This document shows, one piece after another, positions 51,922 to 64,000 of a stretch of DNA of 64,000 nt. A program made the translations under genes and the position numbers. Position 1 is the stretch's first letter. Every line of letters starts with the position of its first letter. The stretch covers positions 78,007,303 to 78,071,302 of the forward strand of contig OZ023274.1 of the NCBI GenBank assembly GCA_964007475.1, written 5' to 3'. The notes beneath the pieces are model-generated. The model saw only the letters and a list, made by a program, of their open reading frames with translations. It did no database searches and was not told where the DNA came from. Source of the DNA: Hybos culiciformis. Lineage: Eukaryota > Arthropoda > Insecta > Diptera > Hybotidae.

Positions 51922-52046
51922 TTAGGTTTTTTTCGGTTTTTCCGGTTTTTTTTCGGTTTTCGGTTTTTGGAAATTTGAACAAAAAACCGGTTAACCAGGT
52001 TCGGTTTTAACCGGGTTCGGTTTTAACCGGGTTCGGTTTTAACCGG
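51922..52046. repeat. Subterminal CGGTTTT repeat cluster of the hAT element
   Basis: Contains repeated TTCGGTTTT/CCGGTTTT motifs and three tandem 16-bp units GTTCGGTTTTAACCGG at 51999-52046. The opposite end has inverted counterparts at 50919-50985. The tandem units are identical, suggesting recent expansion. Likely transposase binding sites. Confidence 0.85.
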
Positions 52047-52067
52047 TTTGCAAGCCCTAGTCGTAAC

Positions 52068-55000
52068 GTAACACACCAAAATGTTAATCATTAGGCCTGG
52101 AATTTTCGGTTTGTTTCTTTGCTGTTTAATATTTTAAGGAGTTTTGTAAAAACTACGTACAAAGTAACTTAAGAGTCAAAAATTCGTAGATTATGTTTTT
52201 CTAATTTCGTTTTTAACACTGAAAAAAAAAACTCGTTGGAAAATTTGCTACCAGCTTTTTTCCGAATTATAATTTTAGTACAATTCTAGATAGATCATTC
52301 CATAAGATTTCAGTATTAGTCCCAAAGCAAAAATAAATAAAATGAAAGAAAAAATTGAAGTATTTTAATAACAAAAAAAAAAACAAAAAAACAAAAAAAA
52401 AAAAAAAACAGAGGGCATATTTTTAAAAAAATTTTTTGATGCCTAATTATCAATAATATAAAATAATGTAAAATAATATAAAATAAGATAAATAGACATA
52501 AAAAACAAAATAGAATAAGAAAATAGATTAACTAGGGATTTCGAAATAGGGACATTAGTTATTAGAAAAAAAAAAAAAAAAACATATGTCTAGCTTTAAG
52601 ATTAAAAAAAATAAAATTGTGAAATAAAAGGAAAATAAATAAAGCAGAATTCAAAATAAAAAAAAAAAAAAAAAAAGAAAAAATTGTGGGAAACTTTAGA
52701 TACCAATTAACTGAAATTAAAATGTTTTGTTTTCACCATTATAATTCTCTAATGGCAACTTTTTTTTTCGTTTTTTTTGTTTTTAGTAATAGTGATGAAG
52801 ATTTAAAAATAAACACAAAAAAAATACTGGAAAAAAAGTGACATAATGACAAGGGGAAGAAGGACAACCAGAAAAAAAAAACTTTATCAATAACTAAACT
52901 AACTTTGAATAAAAAGAATGAGGAAATGAAAAATAAAAAGACTGAAGAAAAATAATTATAATAAAAATAAAATGGTGTGAAATATTTAAAAATACAATTT
53001 TTTTTTTTTTTAAACAATTTAATGAGGAAAATAAATAGGGGAAGAAAAATTATAAAGGCAAAAAGTTTTGAGTGTAATATATACATAAAAAAGCGAAATG
53101 TCAATTAATGTTAAATTATTATTATTATTATTATTTTTATTATTGTTAGGAAAACTAAATCTATTTACCTAGAAATGTAAAATCAATTAAAGACTATTAT
53201 AACTTCATCAAAATTAAAAAAAACTGAGAAATAAAATTATAGATATATGTTTTCAAGAATTTTCAGTGATGGAGCCGATGAAAGAGGATGTTGTTGTTGT
53301 TGTTGGTGTGGAATTCACAGTTTCTTTTATTTTTGAAATATTTGTTAAATATAAAGCATTATGCAATTGAGTATTTTGTAAACATGTATAGTTCGTCGAA
53401 TTAGTAAATTGAAAACAAAATACATAGATATTAATTGTAACTTATTTAAGACACTTATAAATTTCTACAAATATTCGAAATAAGGGTTCCAGATGATGTT
53501 TTATATGATTTTTATTGAACTTTCAATAATTCCTACATATACAACACATACAAAGGCTTGCACATAATCGTTTTATAAACTATTATATTATTTTTTAGAA
53601 CGTTAGTTTTATTTTGATTAAAATATAGTCGGATTTTAATTCAACTTTAGTTGATTAGAATATAGAAAATGTAATTTTTAATTTATTAAAGTCAATCATC
53701 AGATGTAATTATTTTGTTGTATACAATATATCATCAAACTGTTAAATTTTCCTATATAAATATGAATATTTGAACTTAACAATATGAATATAAAATATTT
53801 ATAATAATAATACAGTCAAATATAGTACACAAAGTTATTAAAGTTTTCCAATCAAAAACACTATCTTATTAACTTGAAAATTATAATGTGTTTTTAGTTT
53901 CGTTTCATAAACTAATAGTATATATGTATAAATATACTTAGTATTATTACAATGTTTTATACAAATCACAATAATAACCGAAAAACTAATTATTATAATA
54001 ATATATTTTCCATTTTATCAGATAAAAAATAATATATTTGTTTTTAGTTTATTATTTTATTTATTTTTTGTTTTGTTTTTCATTCTTAAAAATCAAAAAA
54101 GAAAAACCCTTTCCATTATTAAATGAAATATAATATAGTAAAAGCGCCACAAAAATTGGGGCAATTTTGTTTAAAAATAAAAACTAAATTGTGGAAATTA
54201 TTTGGAATGACAACAAAAAATTTTATTTACATTTATTACATATATTTCATTTATTTATGATTATTTTATTGTTGTTATTTATTTTCAAATAAATCAATAA
54301 AATATCAAGAAAATCATATTTTTTTTTATGATTCTACCTTATTTTGAAAATTTATGTAATTTATAATTGAAATCAAAATGACGAATTGTTTAGTAATTAA
54401 GTTTGCCCATCATCAAAATTAAAAAAAAAAATCATAATTAACTTTCTAAAACATATAGTAGTGAACATTATATATGATTTCAATTAAAACAAATACTATA
54501 TCTATTTAACAAATGTATGCAACTCTATTCATTTGACAATTTTTGTTGGTAATACGACTTTTTTCATTCAACCGAAAAAAAAAGTTAACCATTCATTTGA
54601 ATTTTTCATCTCTAAACAAAATTTTTTTATTCAAAAATATCTAAACCATAACTATATATATGTTTCCATATTCATTCACAGAATAAATCTTAACAATTTT
54701 AATGAATGAAAAACTCAAACAACTTTTAAAGCTTTGGTTCCCTTTATTGTGGTTTGATTTAAAATTCAGATTGGGCTTCTTTTTTTTTCTGACTATAATT
54801 TATTCCAAAAAAAAAAACCTTGTCTCTACTAAAATATCAAAAATATGATAAAAGTAGCTTTATTTATTTCAGTTGAGTGGAAAAAAAAGATTTTATGAAG
54901 GCGCAACAAAACAATTTTTTAACTTAAATTAAAACATAATCAGATTTCATAATATAATTTCTATACAGAAATAATTAGTTTTTTTTTTTGAATATAGAAT

Positions 55001-57287
55001 CAGCAACTTTATCAAAAAAAAACATTATCTGCATATTGTAATAAGAACAAGAAATTATTCCAAAAGGATGTAAAACAGAGAGAACTGGAATATAAACACG
55101 TACATAGTCAGTTTTAATTAAAATAATTATAAAATCATCAAAATTATTCATGAAATTCATTGAATAATGTTACAGAGTTAAGGAGTTAGGATTTTATTTT
55201 AAATATGAAAACGACTGAAAATAAAATTCATGTTTATGAAGAAGAGAACGCGAAAAAAAAGGAAAAACCTTGCCTTAATGTGTTCTCTCACACTTCAAAA
55301 ATGATGATATTAAAATGACTTTTCAAATTTTACAGTTATAAAAATTTTTGTTAAATAAATAAAACATTTTATTTTATATTTAATTTAATATACATATATG
55401 TATATATATATAAAAAAAAATTTGTGTAAACATTAAATTTAACTCAAGCGCAAATAACTTTTATTTGAATTTTATTTTTTTCATACGAATAATTTTACTG
55501 AATTTATAATTATTAAATTATGATAATTTTATGTGTATGCATATGTACAAAAATCTATTTAATTATATAATTATTATTGTTTTAATAACATGTTTGACAT
55601 ACGCCTGAATACAAAATCAGCGAAATAATATACATAATGTGTCAGTCATTATTATACTCATTATTAAGATTGGGCTGTGAATTCAATAAATTTCCATTAA
55701 TTATAACAAATTTTTTTTTTAATTTTCCATGATTTAAGAAATTAAATTTTAAGAAGACTTTAAGATGTCTTCATTATTTAATCATTTAATTCAAATCATT
55801 CATAGTAGAAGTAATTATGATTTAATATATATACTGTTTGCCTTAAATTAAGCTTTAAGGACTTTAAAAATAATAAATAAAGAAGAGAAAAAAAATAAAA
55901 TTGATTATAATTTATTTAAAAAGTGAAATGAAAATATGAACACATAATGTGAATGCATGTCTCTTGTACATAACATGTTTAAGGAAAAAAAATATTCATT
56001 ATTATTTTTGTTAAATGAAAATTAAATTTATTTTTTATTAAAAAATGTCAATATTAGGTATTAACATGTATTTATATTCTCATTGTTTGCAAAATAAAAA
56101 TAATCATTTTTTACTTTTGAATTAATCATTTGCTTTGGACATTTTGTAATTTGAAAAACTTTTTTTTTATTATTAATATAATTTTTATACAATTTTTTTT
56201 TTTGTTGATATTTTGCCAAATTAAAAAGAAAACTGTCAAAAAAAATTATTGTAAAATAGTTTATTATTTTTGGCAATAAATTGAGTCATCTTCCAAGTTA
56301 TTATTTATAAATGTAAACAAAAGAAAAAACAAAAAATTATGCTTATTTTTAGAATTTCAGTTGTTGGTTATGCATATAAAATTCTTATTATTATTATTAT
56401 TATAAATTTTTATTTTTCCATATATTTTAAATATGACATTATGTTGACGAAAAATATAATATAGAATATATGTATACGAGTACATAAATTTTATACATAA
56501 TTTTCTTTTATTTATATTTTATTTCTTTTTTGTTTTTTAAACAGAAATAATTTTCATTAAAGTTGACAAAGGTACTTGCTTCTATGTACATATATGGAAA
56601 TTTCCTTTCCAAAACGAAAAGAAACATGAATATAGAAGTAAAAAAAAAAAAAATTAGAATAAAGAAAAGTGTCAGAGTCAAACACAACAAAATTTTCTGG
56701 CATAATTTAAATGAAGTGTCATGTTAACACATATACATATGTATGTAAGCACTTAAACGACAAAAATACTTTAGAGAATTTGAAGGAATAATAATACAAA
56801 AAAAAAGTATGTACTCCTAAGTTTTTTAGTCAGAAAAAGAGAAAAACAAAAAAAGATAAAAATTCATTTATTCAAATATGAAAATTTAACATAAGTATAA
56901 TAAATATATCAGCATAGTATTTTTTTTTTAAGACTGGAAAATTTTAATGTCAACAAAAATACATATTTTATAATCAAGGTTATTATGACAAATCCTATTA
57001 TAAAATGAAAATAAAAATAATAAAAGCTTCAGATGATATCTAAAAAATTTTAACTATATTATCAGTATAATTTTTTGTTCTAATTCTAATTTTGATACAA
57101 TAGTTTTATAACTGAAAATTTTTATATCAAATATATACTTATCTTGAACTATTATCTATTATCATCTGCAATAAAGTTTGGTTTAAATATGGCTATTAAA
57201 ATGTAGTCTTCCTTTAATATTGAGTCGTGCATAAGGAAACTATATTTTTTACCTTTTTCAGCATTATTTGTTCAAATAATAGTAGAT
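52068..57287. other. A/T-rich non-coding DNA
   Basis: No gene is supported in about 5.2 kb. Long A-rich tracts lie at 52374-52411, 52563-52582 and 52658-52682. The 121-codon frame at 52739-53104 (minus) is F/L/K/S-rich low-complexity translation of A/T tracts. A short (GTT)5 run at 53291-53305 lies in a 33-codon plus-strand frame without other support. Confidence 0.7.
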
Positions 57288-57289
57288 TA

Positions 57290-57468
57290 TTGAATATGTA
57301 AACTAAATTTGTTATTAATTAAGAGTTCTGTATACAGAAAAATACATTGACACGAGTCAATACTTATATCACGAGACCGAAGGTCGAGTGATATAAATTG
57401 ACAAGTGTCAATGTATTTTTCTGTAAATACAGAACGAGTTGTATAACAAATTTTGTTTACATATCCAA
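57290..57468. mobile_element. 179-bp hairpin MITE with TA duplication
   Basis: The ends TTGAATATGTAAACTAAATT and, as reverse complement, TTGGATATGTAAACAAAATT match at 18 of 20 positions, and inverted similarity continues almost to the centre. TA flanks each side (57288-57289, 57469-57470), as for Tc1/mariner-type insertion. The apex, TATATCACGAGACC-GAA-GGTCGAGTGATATA, forms a near-perfect stem whose only internal mismatch is a symmetric GA/GA pair. No coding capacity; open frames through it on either strand are by-products of the palindrome. Confidence 0.75.
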
Positions 57469-57620
57469 TATACTGTTTTAATGCGTAGGGGAGAGGTAGT
57501 TGCAAAGAGAGAATATTTTTTCTTCTCATTTTTTCTCTTTTTTTTTTTTGTATTTGGCTGTATTGAAATATTGTGAGAGATATTATGTTTGTTTAGGTAT
57601 TACGTAATATTCAAAACGAA

Positions 57621-57745
57621 ACATCTAAATGATTTCATTATTTACGCTGATGCATCTAAATTTTTTCATTATATACGCTGATGCATCTAAATTTTTTCAT
57701 TATTTACGCAGATGCATCTAAATGATTGCATGTGTATTGACGCAT
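57621..57745. repeat. 31-bp tandem repeat, about 4 units
   Basis: Units begin at 57644, 57675 and 57706 with ACGCTGATGCATCTAAAT or a one-base variant, preceded by a partial unit from 57621. The first two full units differ at one position. The last is more diverged and ends near GACGCATA. Confidence 0.75.
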
Positions 57746-60700
57746 ATAATACTCCATTTAGTGATCTAAATTCTATAGCACTAAATACAACATAACGATC
57801 CCCAACGCATTAAAATATTTTAATGAACTCTATTTATTTTTAGACTTTTAGTATTTTCGGCGCATCAAAATAATAAAATTCGTTATTGAACTTAGTTTTA
57901 TTTGTCTCTGATTTATACATGCTCACCAGGAAATGAGATATCGATTCAATTCTTTCTTTAATCTCTAGCCTGTAGTCCAGAGGTCGAAACAACGAACACT
58001 CTAACTTTTACAATTTACCATTTGCCGTACCATCGCAGTTTGCAGATTTTTTTTTTCAAATGGGCTTTTCTGATTATACCGATTATTTACCTCTATAAGA
58101 AAATGTTTTGTTTTTATTAACATGGAAAATTATCAGTATAAAAATATGTTAAAATATTAATTATTTTCTTATAGAATGAACAATTTTTTATCAATTTCGA
58201 CCAAATATCTTCTTAAGGCAAGATTATTTTCATACTTACATTATATTTAGAAAACATTACTAATAATAATATTTTATTTCAATCAAATATTATTTAATCT
58301 TATTGAATACAGATTGAAATATGAATAATATTGGCATTTTATATAAGAAGTAAATGCCTTTCATATTTGTATAAATAAAAACATTATCTTATCCGTAAAT
58401 TTGACGACTTGAATGCTTGAAAAAATCTTATCATTATTATTTATTATATATTATATTTGTTTTCCAATATAATAATTTTATTTTCCTTCAGGAAATCATT
58501 GATCATTTTTTTTTGTTTTTGTTTTTTCATATAGATATATTGTAAATAAAATTATTTCACAAGAATATTTATACAAAAAATAAAGAAACATAATTACTTA
58601 TGAATAAACATATCGTATAAAATGAACACTCTTATTGAGTAGAATATTTATTATATATATACATATCTTAATATACGGGGAATGATTGATAAATATTTTA
58701 ATAAAAAATAAATAAAAATACAGAAAAAAAAAGTGCCCACTCTCCTCGAAAAAATCTTATTCATAAAAAAAAAAAACATAATAAGTAAATTAAGTTGAAA
58801 AAATAAACAAAAAGCTAAAAATACCATAAAAAATTATTTATTTTTTTAGTTTTAAGACATACTTACATATAATTCAGACACACTTTCCCATCGTATCTTG
58901 TTAAATTTGATGTAATAAAAAAAAAATGTTTTCGATAAAAAAAAAACCACTTAAGATTGGCAGTTAAAGCGGAAAAATAATTTTCTTCTTTTTTTTTTAT
59001 TAAAAAAAAAATCATGTATACACATATACACACCTTTTTATCCTGCAAAAATTTGAAATAATTTATTCAAAGATTTTTTTTATACGTTGAAAAAATGTTA
59101 AAATTAAAAAAAAAAAATAAAGTAAAATAAAAATGGAAATGTTCTTGAAAAAAAAAATAATAATAAATTGAGGACTAAATGGAAGAGTAATGTAATAATT
59201 TAACTATATAAATGTAAAATGTACATAATTTCTTTGCATGACATTATTTTATGTATTATTTTGCGCAATAATAATGATCTGTTAATGTTTAATTTTATTG
59301 CGAGAAAAACTTATTCTTTTTTAAATTAAGGTTAATGTTAAAATAAGTATTTCAATTACTTAAACCAATCCTTGTTCTGTAGTATCAAATTATTTTAACA
59401 AAAAAGTTATCAAAAAACAACACAAATTATTATATATCATAGTTCTAATATTTTTCGCTGTAAGGATACTAGTGTTCGCTTTGGAAACTATTAGCTAACC
59501 AAAGCGTTATGTATTCAATCACCTAATTATTAATTTTCATTATACCACTAGTTATATAAATCCTTTATTTATTTATATATCAATCAAATATTAATAATTT
59601 TCATTTTTGCCACACTTAAAATGTTTATATCAAATTATGTTAATAATTGAAATAAAAAAAAATAAATAAAAATTTCTTATGAGGTCCTTGATTTAGTAAT
59701 TTAATGTAAAAAAAAATGATTAAAAAGGATCCTTGTAAATGTTGATATACAATGTACATTTATATAATGTAATATATGATTGTGTGAAATTCTTTACACT
59801 TATATATCTATGAATGTAAATAAAATAATATCCTTTTTGTGATTTTTTCATTTTATTAACATTTTCTTACACAACAGTCAAACACACTTATACATAATAC
59901 ATAATTGTTAACATTTAAGAATGAAAATAATTTACATATACATATGTTTATACATAATTAAATCTATATATTCTCCATTATAAATTATAAATATCAAAAA
60001 TTATATTTTCTGTTGTTATGACGTGTTTCATTATTTGAAAAAAAATAAATAAAAAAATAAAAATAGAATTACAAACAAATTTACGTAAATACTTACATTA
60101 TAAATTAGATTTTATTTTTTTTAATATAAATACATGTAACTCACAATAACATAATATTTGTAAGGATATAAAATAATATATATACATATGTATATAAAAT
60201 ATATTATAATGCGTATTTATGTAAGCACAATTTCATACATATATATATTACATTGTGTGCAAGTATAAAATTTATTTATATCCTTTCTTCTATTCTTTAT
60301 TTTATTATTTTTATTGTACTATGAATATACATACTTACAAATATATGTATATTATATGAATTTCATCTTCGGTTATAACTGGCATTATTATATATTTGTT
60401 GTATCAACTAATCAGCTCAGCAGTGTAGAGCACAATATAATATTAAAGTCTGTTCTATTTCATTCTAAATGACAAAATAAATAATAAAAAGATTATGATG
60501 CATATGAGTTACAGACTCATCAATATAGAATACTATAGCAATTTTTTTTATTTAATATAAGAAACTATAGTTATATATCTCCATAAATTAGAAAATATTA
60601 ATAATTTCAATTTATTTTTAAAAAATACAATTTTTACAATTTACGTCATTCTATCGTATGCAGAAAATAGAAATAAATAAAACTTTGCCAATTAAAATGT

Positions 60701-63700
60701 CAAACGGCTATTTTTAAAATTTTTTTTATTATATTAAAATCGCTTATTTTATTATATAGAAATAATAAAAAAAAATTAATAATACAGATTTTTTATACTT
60801 TAAAAAGGCAAAAAATTATAAAAGTCCGTAGTCATAAATAAAATATATATTTATATATTTTTTTTTAAGAAAATAAGCATATAATATCCTTTAACTTTAA
60901 ACAGCTTTGGCAGTCTTATAAAATAGTTTTAAATTTATGGATAATAAATTTAAAAATAAAAAAAATAAAAATATTTTTTTAAAACTTTTATTTATTTATC
61001 GACGAAAAAATAAATAAAAAACATTTTAAACTTCTGTCCATAACATTCCTGTTTTCAGATTTTTTTTTTTTTTTGTTGACTTGATTAAAATAAAAAGTTT
61101 TTTTTGTTTTTTTTTTTTATAATTATTTAAGCTACGGGTTGTCTAAATTAAAATATAAATATTATTTGAAAATAAATTTTTCAATGACCATATATACCAT
61201 AGAAATAATTTAGCTATTATGTAAAATGACTATGTACCCAATATTGACATCAAATGCTGAAAAATTTATAGAACAGTATTTTTTATAAATAATATAATTT
61301 GAAAGACATTTTAGTTTTTTTACTGTAAAATATATTTTTAAAGACAAACATTAAGACTTGATTTGTTTTTAATTGTCAGGACTATGATAATAAAAATAAA
61401 TTATGGTGTTTCCTTTAAATCATCTTCGTTTCTTTTTGAGAAACTTCTTTAAATTAGTTTCTTGGTCTAATAAAAATTAATTTATAATCAAGTGTTTTTC
61501 AATTAGCCCGCCAAAAGTTGTAGGTACTCGCATTCTTATATACAACACATGCAAAATCATAAATATGACATTTTTTATATAAAATTAATTTGAAAAAGTT
61601 GTTTACAATGTTTTTTCATTGAATACTCTTTTTTCGAGTTGAGTTTTTATCTCTATTCTATATTTAATTTTTCGTTTTATTATAAAAAATATATATATTT
61701 TTATTTTTTATTTTTTGGTAAGGCTTTTTGTTTCAATGGCTTGTCATTAACTAAAGAAATAGAAAATCCTTGATGTTGTTGTTATTATTTGTTGTTGTTT
61801 TTTTTTTTTTCAAATTACATAAAAAGGAATAAGAACATACACATAATGTATAAAGGAAATTTTTAGAGTCTTTAAATATCCTGTTTCTTATTTATTGTGA
61901 TAGGATTATTTTTTTTATATATATATTATATTTTTTTTTCTTTTATTTTATTATTTTATGTATTATTTAATTTTATTTTCTTTTTATTTTATTTTTTTTG
62001 GTTCCTTTTTGTGTGTTCTTTTTGTGTAAAATATAAGATATTTCCAGATTATTTATTTTAATATTAAATTTTATTTCTTCCCTTCTTATTGTTTAAAAAA
62101 AATAAAAAATAAAAATTATATATATATTTTAATAATAGTATTTAAAAAATTAAATATAATTTTGGATTAAAAATTAATTTCCTAAATTTCCTTTGCATCA
62201 ATTTTTATGATGATTTTATTTTATTATTACAAAAATTTCTTATTACACATGTATATGTAATGTTAGATTATAAATATATTAAATTAAGATGAGTCGTTAT
62301 ATATGAAGATAATACTAGGTTGTTAGACTTATGGATAAATGGTATAATTTATTTAAATTCAAAAATATAAACTTTGTGAAACGATGAATTTTTGAACATC
62401 AAACCATAAAACAAAAAAGTATTTACTGTAGTATTTACACTATATAATATAATATACTATACCATACTTTACTATACTGTACTATACTATAAGTACTATA
62501 CTATACTATAATATACTTTACTATACTATATTATTCTAATTTTGATCATTATTGACGATTTAACAATTTTTACAAAAAATGTAGCAGAATCAAGAGAAGG
62601 AACCAGCCAACTCTTGGAAAAAAAATTTATTATCATAAATTATTTCAGACCAATTGATTTAAGGCTTGATGGAGTGTAGATTAATTGAAAAGAAAAATGG
62701 AAGAAAATTAAAGGCCTAAATTATAAATTTGCTGCGTAAATTGGAATGAAGATAAAATTAATTAAATTTTTATCCTTGAAAAAAAATTTAATTCTCATAA
62801 CATTAACCTGCAGAATTTTCTTCTTCAAAAATAACAAGGTTCAATCAAAATTATTCACTTTCTGCTTTAATTTTATTATTTTTTTTTCCCAAAAATTATT
62901 TTAAAAAATATACCTAAATTGTCATTAATACATATTTTTTTTTTATGAAAAATTCATCATCAATCATAATTCTGTGAAAACTTAAGTAAAAAATCACATA
63001 ATTCTTTGAATTTTTTTTTTTTTTCCATCAATTGAACTGAAAAAAACAACATTTTAATTGAGTTTAAATAAATTTCATTATTCAAACCACTCTTACAACA
63101 ATCAGTAAAAAAAATGTTCACACAAAAAAAATATGACAAGCATTTATACATGTATTTATGTAGTTATATATTAATTTGTGTACAGATTTTATTATGAATA
63201 TAAGGACGTACATGTAATTAAATGGTCGGACTTAATGTTATAAAAAAATTTATATATAAATATATTTCCTACAATTCAGTTTTTCCAGGATATAAAGCAT
63301 AATAATTCAAAAATTTTACATTCTTTAAAAAATATGTATACAAAATTATATAATATGTATTAAAATAAATTTATATATATTTTTTTATACTCTCATGATG
63401 AACATTAGATCTCCATCTTGCATAAAATTCTTAAATAAAGTCCATTATGTTACAAAAAAATCTTTTCGTTTTACAAATTCTCTAACAATTCAAAGGTTCA
63501 CAGAACACCTTAAAATTAAATAAACTTATTTTTTCTATTCATTTTCATGAGAACTTGAACAATTGTTGTTATATACCATAATCTGTCGTACAGGAAAAGA
63601 AAAATAATATTTAAAAAAAAACATATAGTTATATCATCAAATGTATACATGTATACATAGATTATGAAATAAAAAATTATTTTAACTATTTTTATAATAA

Positions 63701-64000
63701 TAATAATGTATAAGTGCTTCTGCTTATAATTTATTAAATTTCTGACTTGAATAGAATTTAATTTTAATATTATAAAAAAATTTGAAATTTGACTATTGGT
63801 AGAAGAATTTTTTTTTTCGGTTTTGGTTCAAGTGAATACTCAAAAACTACATTCAAATTCTCTCTGAATATAGAAATATTCTTGAAATGGAACATAGTCC
63901 CCTAGTTTCATTCGAAGGAATCTCGAAAAATTAATTATACCTTTTATTTCAAATATTAGAGAGAATATATTATTTTTTTTTTAATCTAATATTTTAAATT
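57746..64000. other. A/T-rich non-coding DNA
   Basis: No gene, RNA or mobile element is supported in the last ~6.2 kb apart from the pentanucleotide repeat at 62439. Open frames of 61-63 codons (58863-59048, 62960-63151) show only A/T-driven composition. Confidence 0.7.
62439..62532. repeat. (TATAC)n pentanucleotide microsatellite
   Basis: An imperfect run of TATAC/ACTAT units with variants such as TTTAC, TGTAC and ATATA. Confidence 0.9.

Larger units (their letters stand above)
50904..52059. mobile_element. Deletion-derivative hAT transposon, 1156 bp
   Basis: The ends TAAGGCTTGCAAA and, as reverse complement, TAGGGCTTGCAAA match at 12 of 13 positions. They are bordered by a perfect 8-bp target duplication, GTCGTAAC (50896-50903 and 52060-52067). 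Both subterminal zones are packed with CGGTTTT/AACCGG motifs: 50919-50985 on the left, 51922-52046 on the right, the latter including three tandem GTTCGGTTTTAACCGG units. Such clusters are typical transposase-binding arrays. Inside, on the minus strand, lies a broken transposase that keeps its N- and C-terminal regions but lacks the catalytic middle. It can move only if transposase is supplied in trans. Confidence 0.92.

Noticed and set aside
52739..53104. 121-codon hydrophobic minus-strand frame
   Set aside because: F/L/K/S-rich translation of alternating A and T tracts; no motif, and shuffled A/T-rich DNA gives the same.
53274..53375. 33-codon plus-strand frame starting MEPMKED with a poly-Val run
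   Set aside because: Short, the Val run comes from a (GTT)n microsatellite, and there is no downstream donor or family match.
1..64000. CRISPR array, bacterial operon, prophage or rRNA operon
   Set aside because: No direct repeats with unique spacers, no dense coding and no rRNA-like sequence; the window is eukaryotic.

Overview
The window is about 80% A+T, eukaryotic, and almost certainly from an arthropod, most likely an insect. The evidence is the abundance of poly-A/poly-T tracts and short microsatellites, the 3' end of a Jockey/CR1-type non-LTR retrotransposon of the kind common in insects, hAT DNA transposons with 8-bp target duplications, and splice-like sites. I cannot name the species. 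No ribosome binding sites, operons or dense coding typical of bacteria are present. I found no intact host protein-coding gene: the open frames over 60 codons are low-complexity A/T translations, lie inside repeats, or run through an assembly gap. The window is best read as intergenic DNA or, more tentatively, the inside of one or more long introns.

Layout: 1-18000 is A/T-rich non-coding DNA with two or three small inverted-repeat elements (340-506, 6281-6433, and a one-ended remnant near 14296). 18002-19440 is a dense repeat cluster: a 99-bp-arm foldback, four degenerate copies of a ~100-bp repeat with a 12-bp GC-rich minisatellite expanded inside the second, and a 127-bp tandem duplication. 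26191-26224 holds a textbook recursive-splice motif on the minus strand, followed by a 5'-truncated retrotransposon (26450-26986). 31660-32568 is a ~0.9-kb element with 41-bp inverted ends. 37803-38065, 44110-44709 and 50904-52059 are hAT-type elements; the last keeps a broken transposase. 57290-57468 is a hairpin element with TA duplications, followed by a 31-bp tandem repeat. 42110-42309 is a 200-bp assembly gap.

The only recognisable proteins belong to mobile elements: the last ~126 residues of a reverse transcriptase ORF, and an hAT transposase reduced to its BED finger and C-terminal dimerisation region, with the catalytic core deleted. Neither can be functional.

The most interesting signals are not genes. 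The site at 26198/26197 (minus) joins a polypyrimidine tract and CAG directly to GTAAGT, as in zero-length recursive exons of long insect introns. A possible 19-nt microexon lies at 31284-31302 on the same strand. The 18002-18245 foldback would stay fully paired only in a minus-strand transcript, where all five arm differences become G-U pairs. Together these hint, without proving it, at a minus-strand transcription unit crossing this region.
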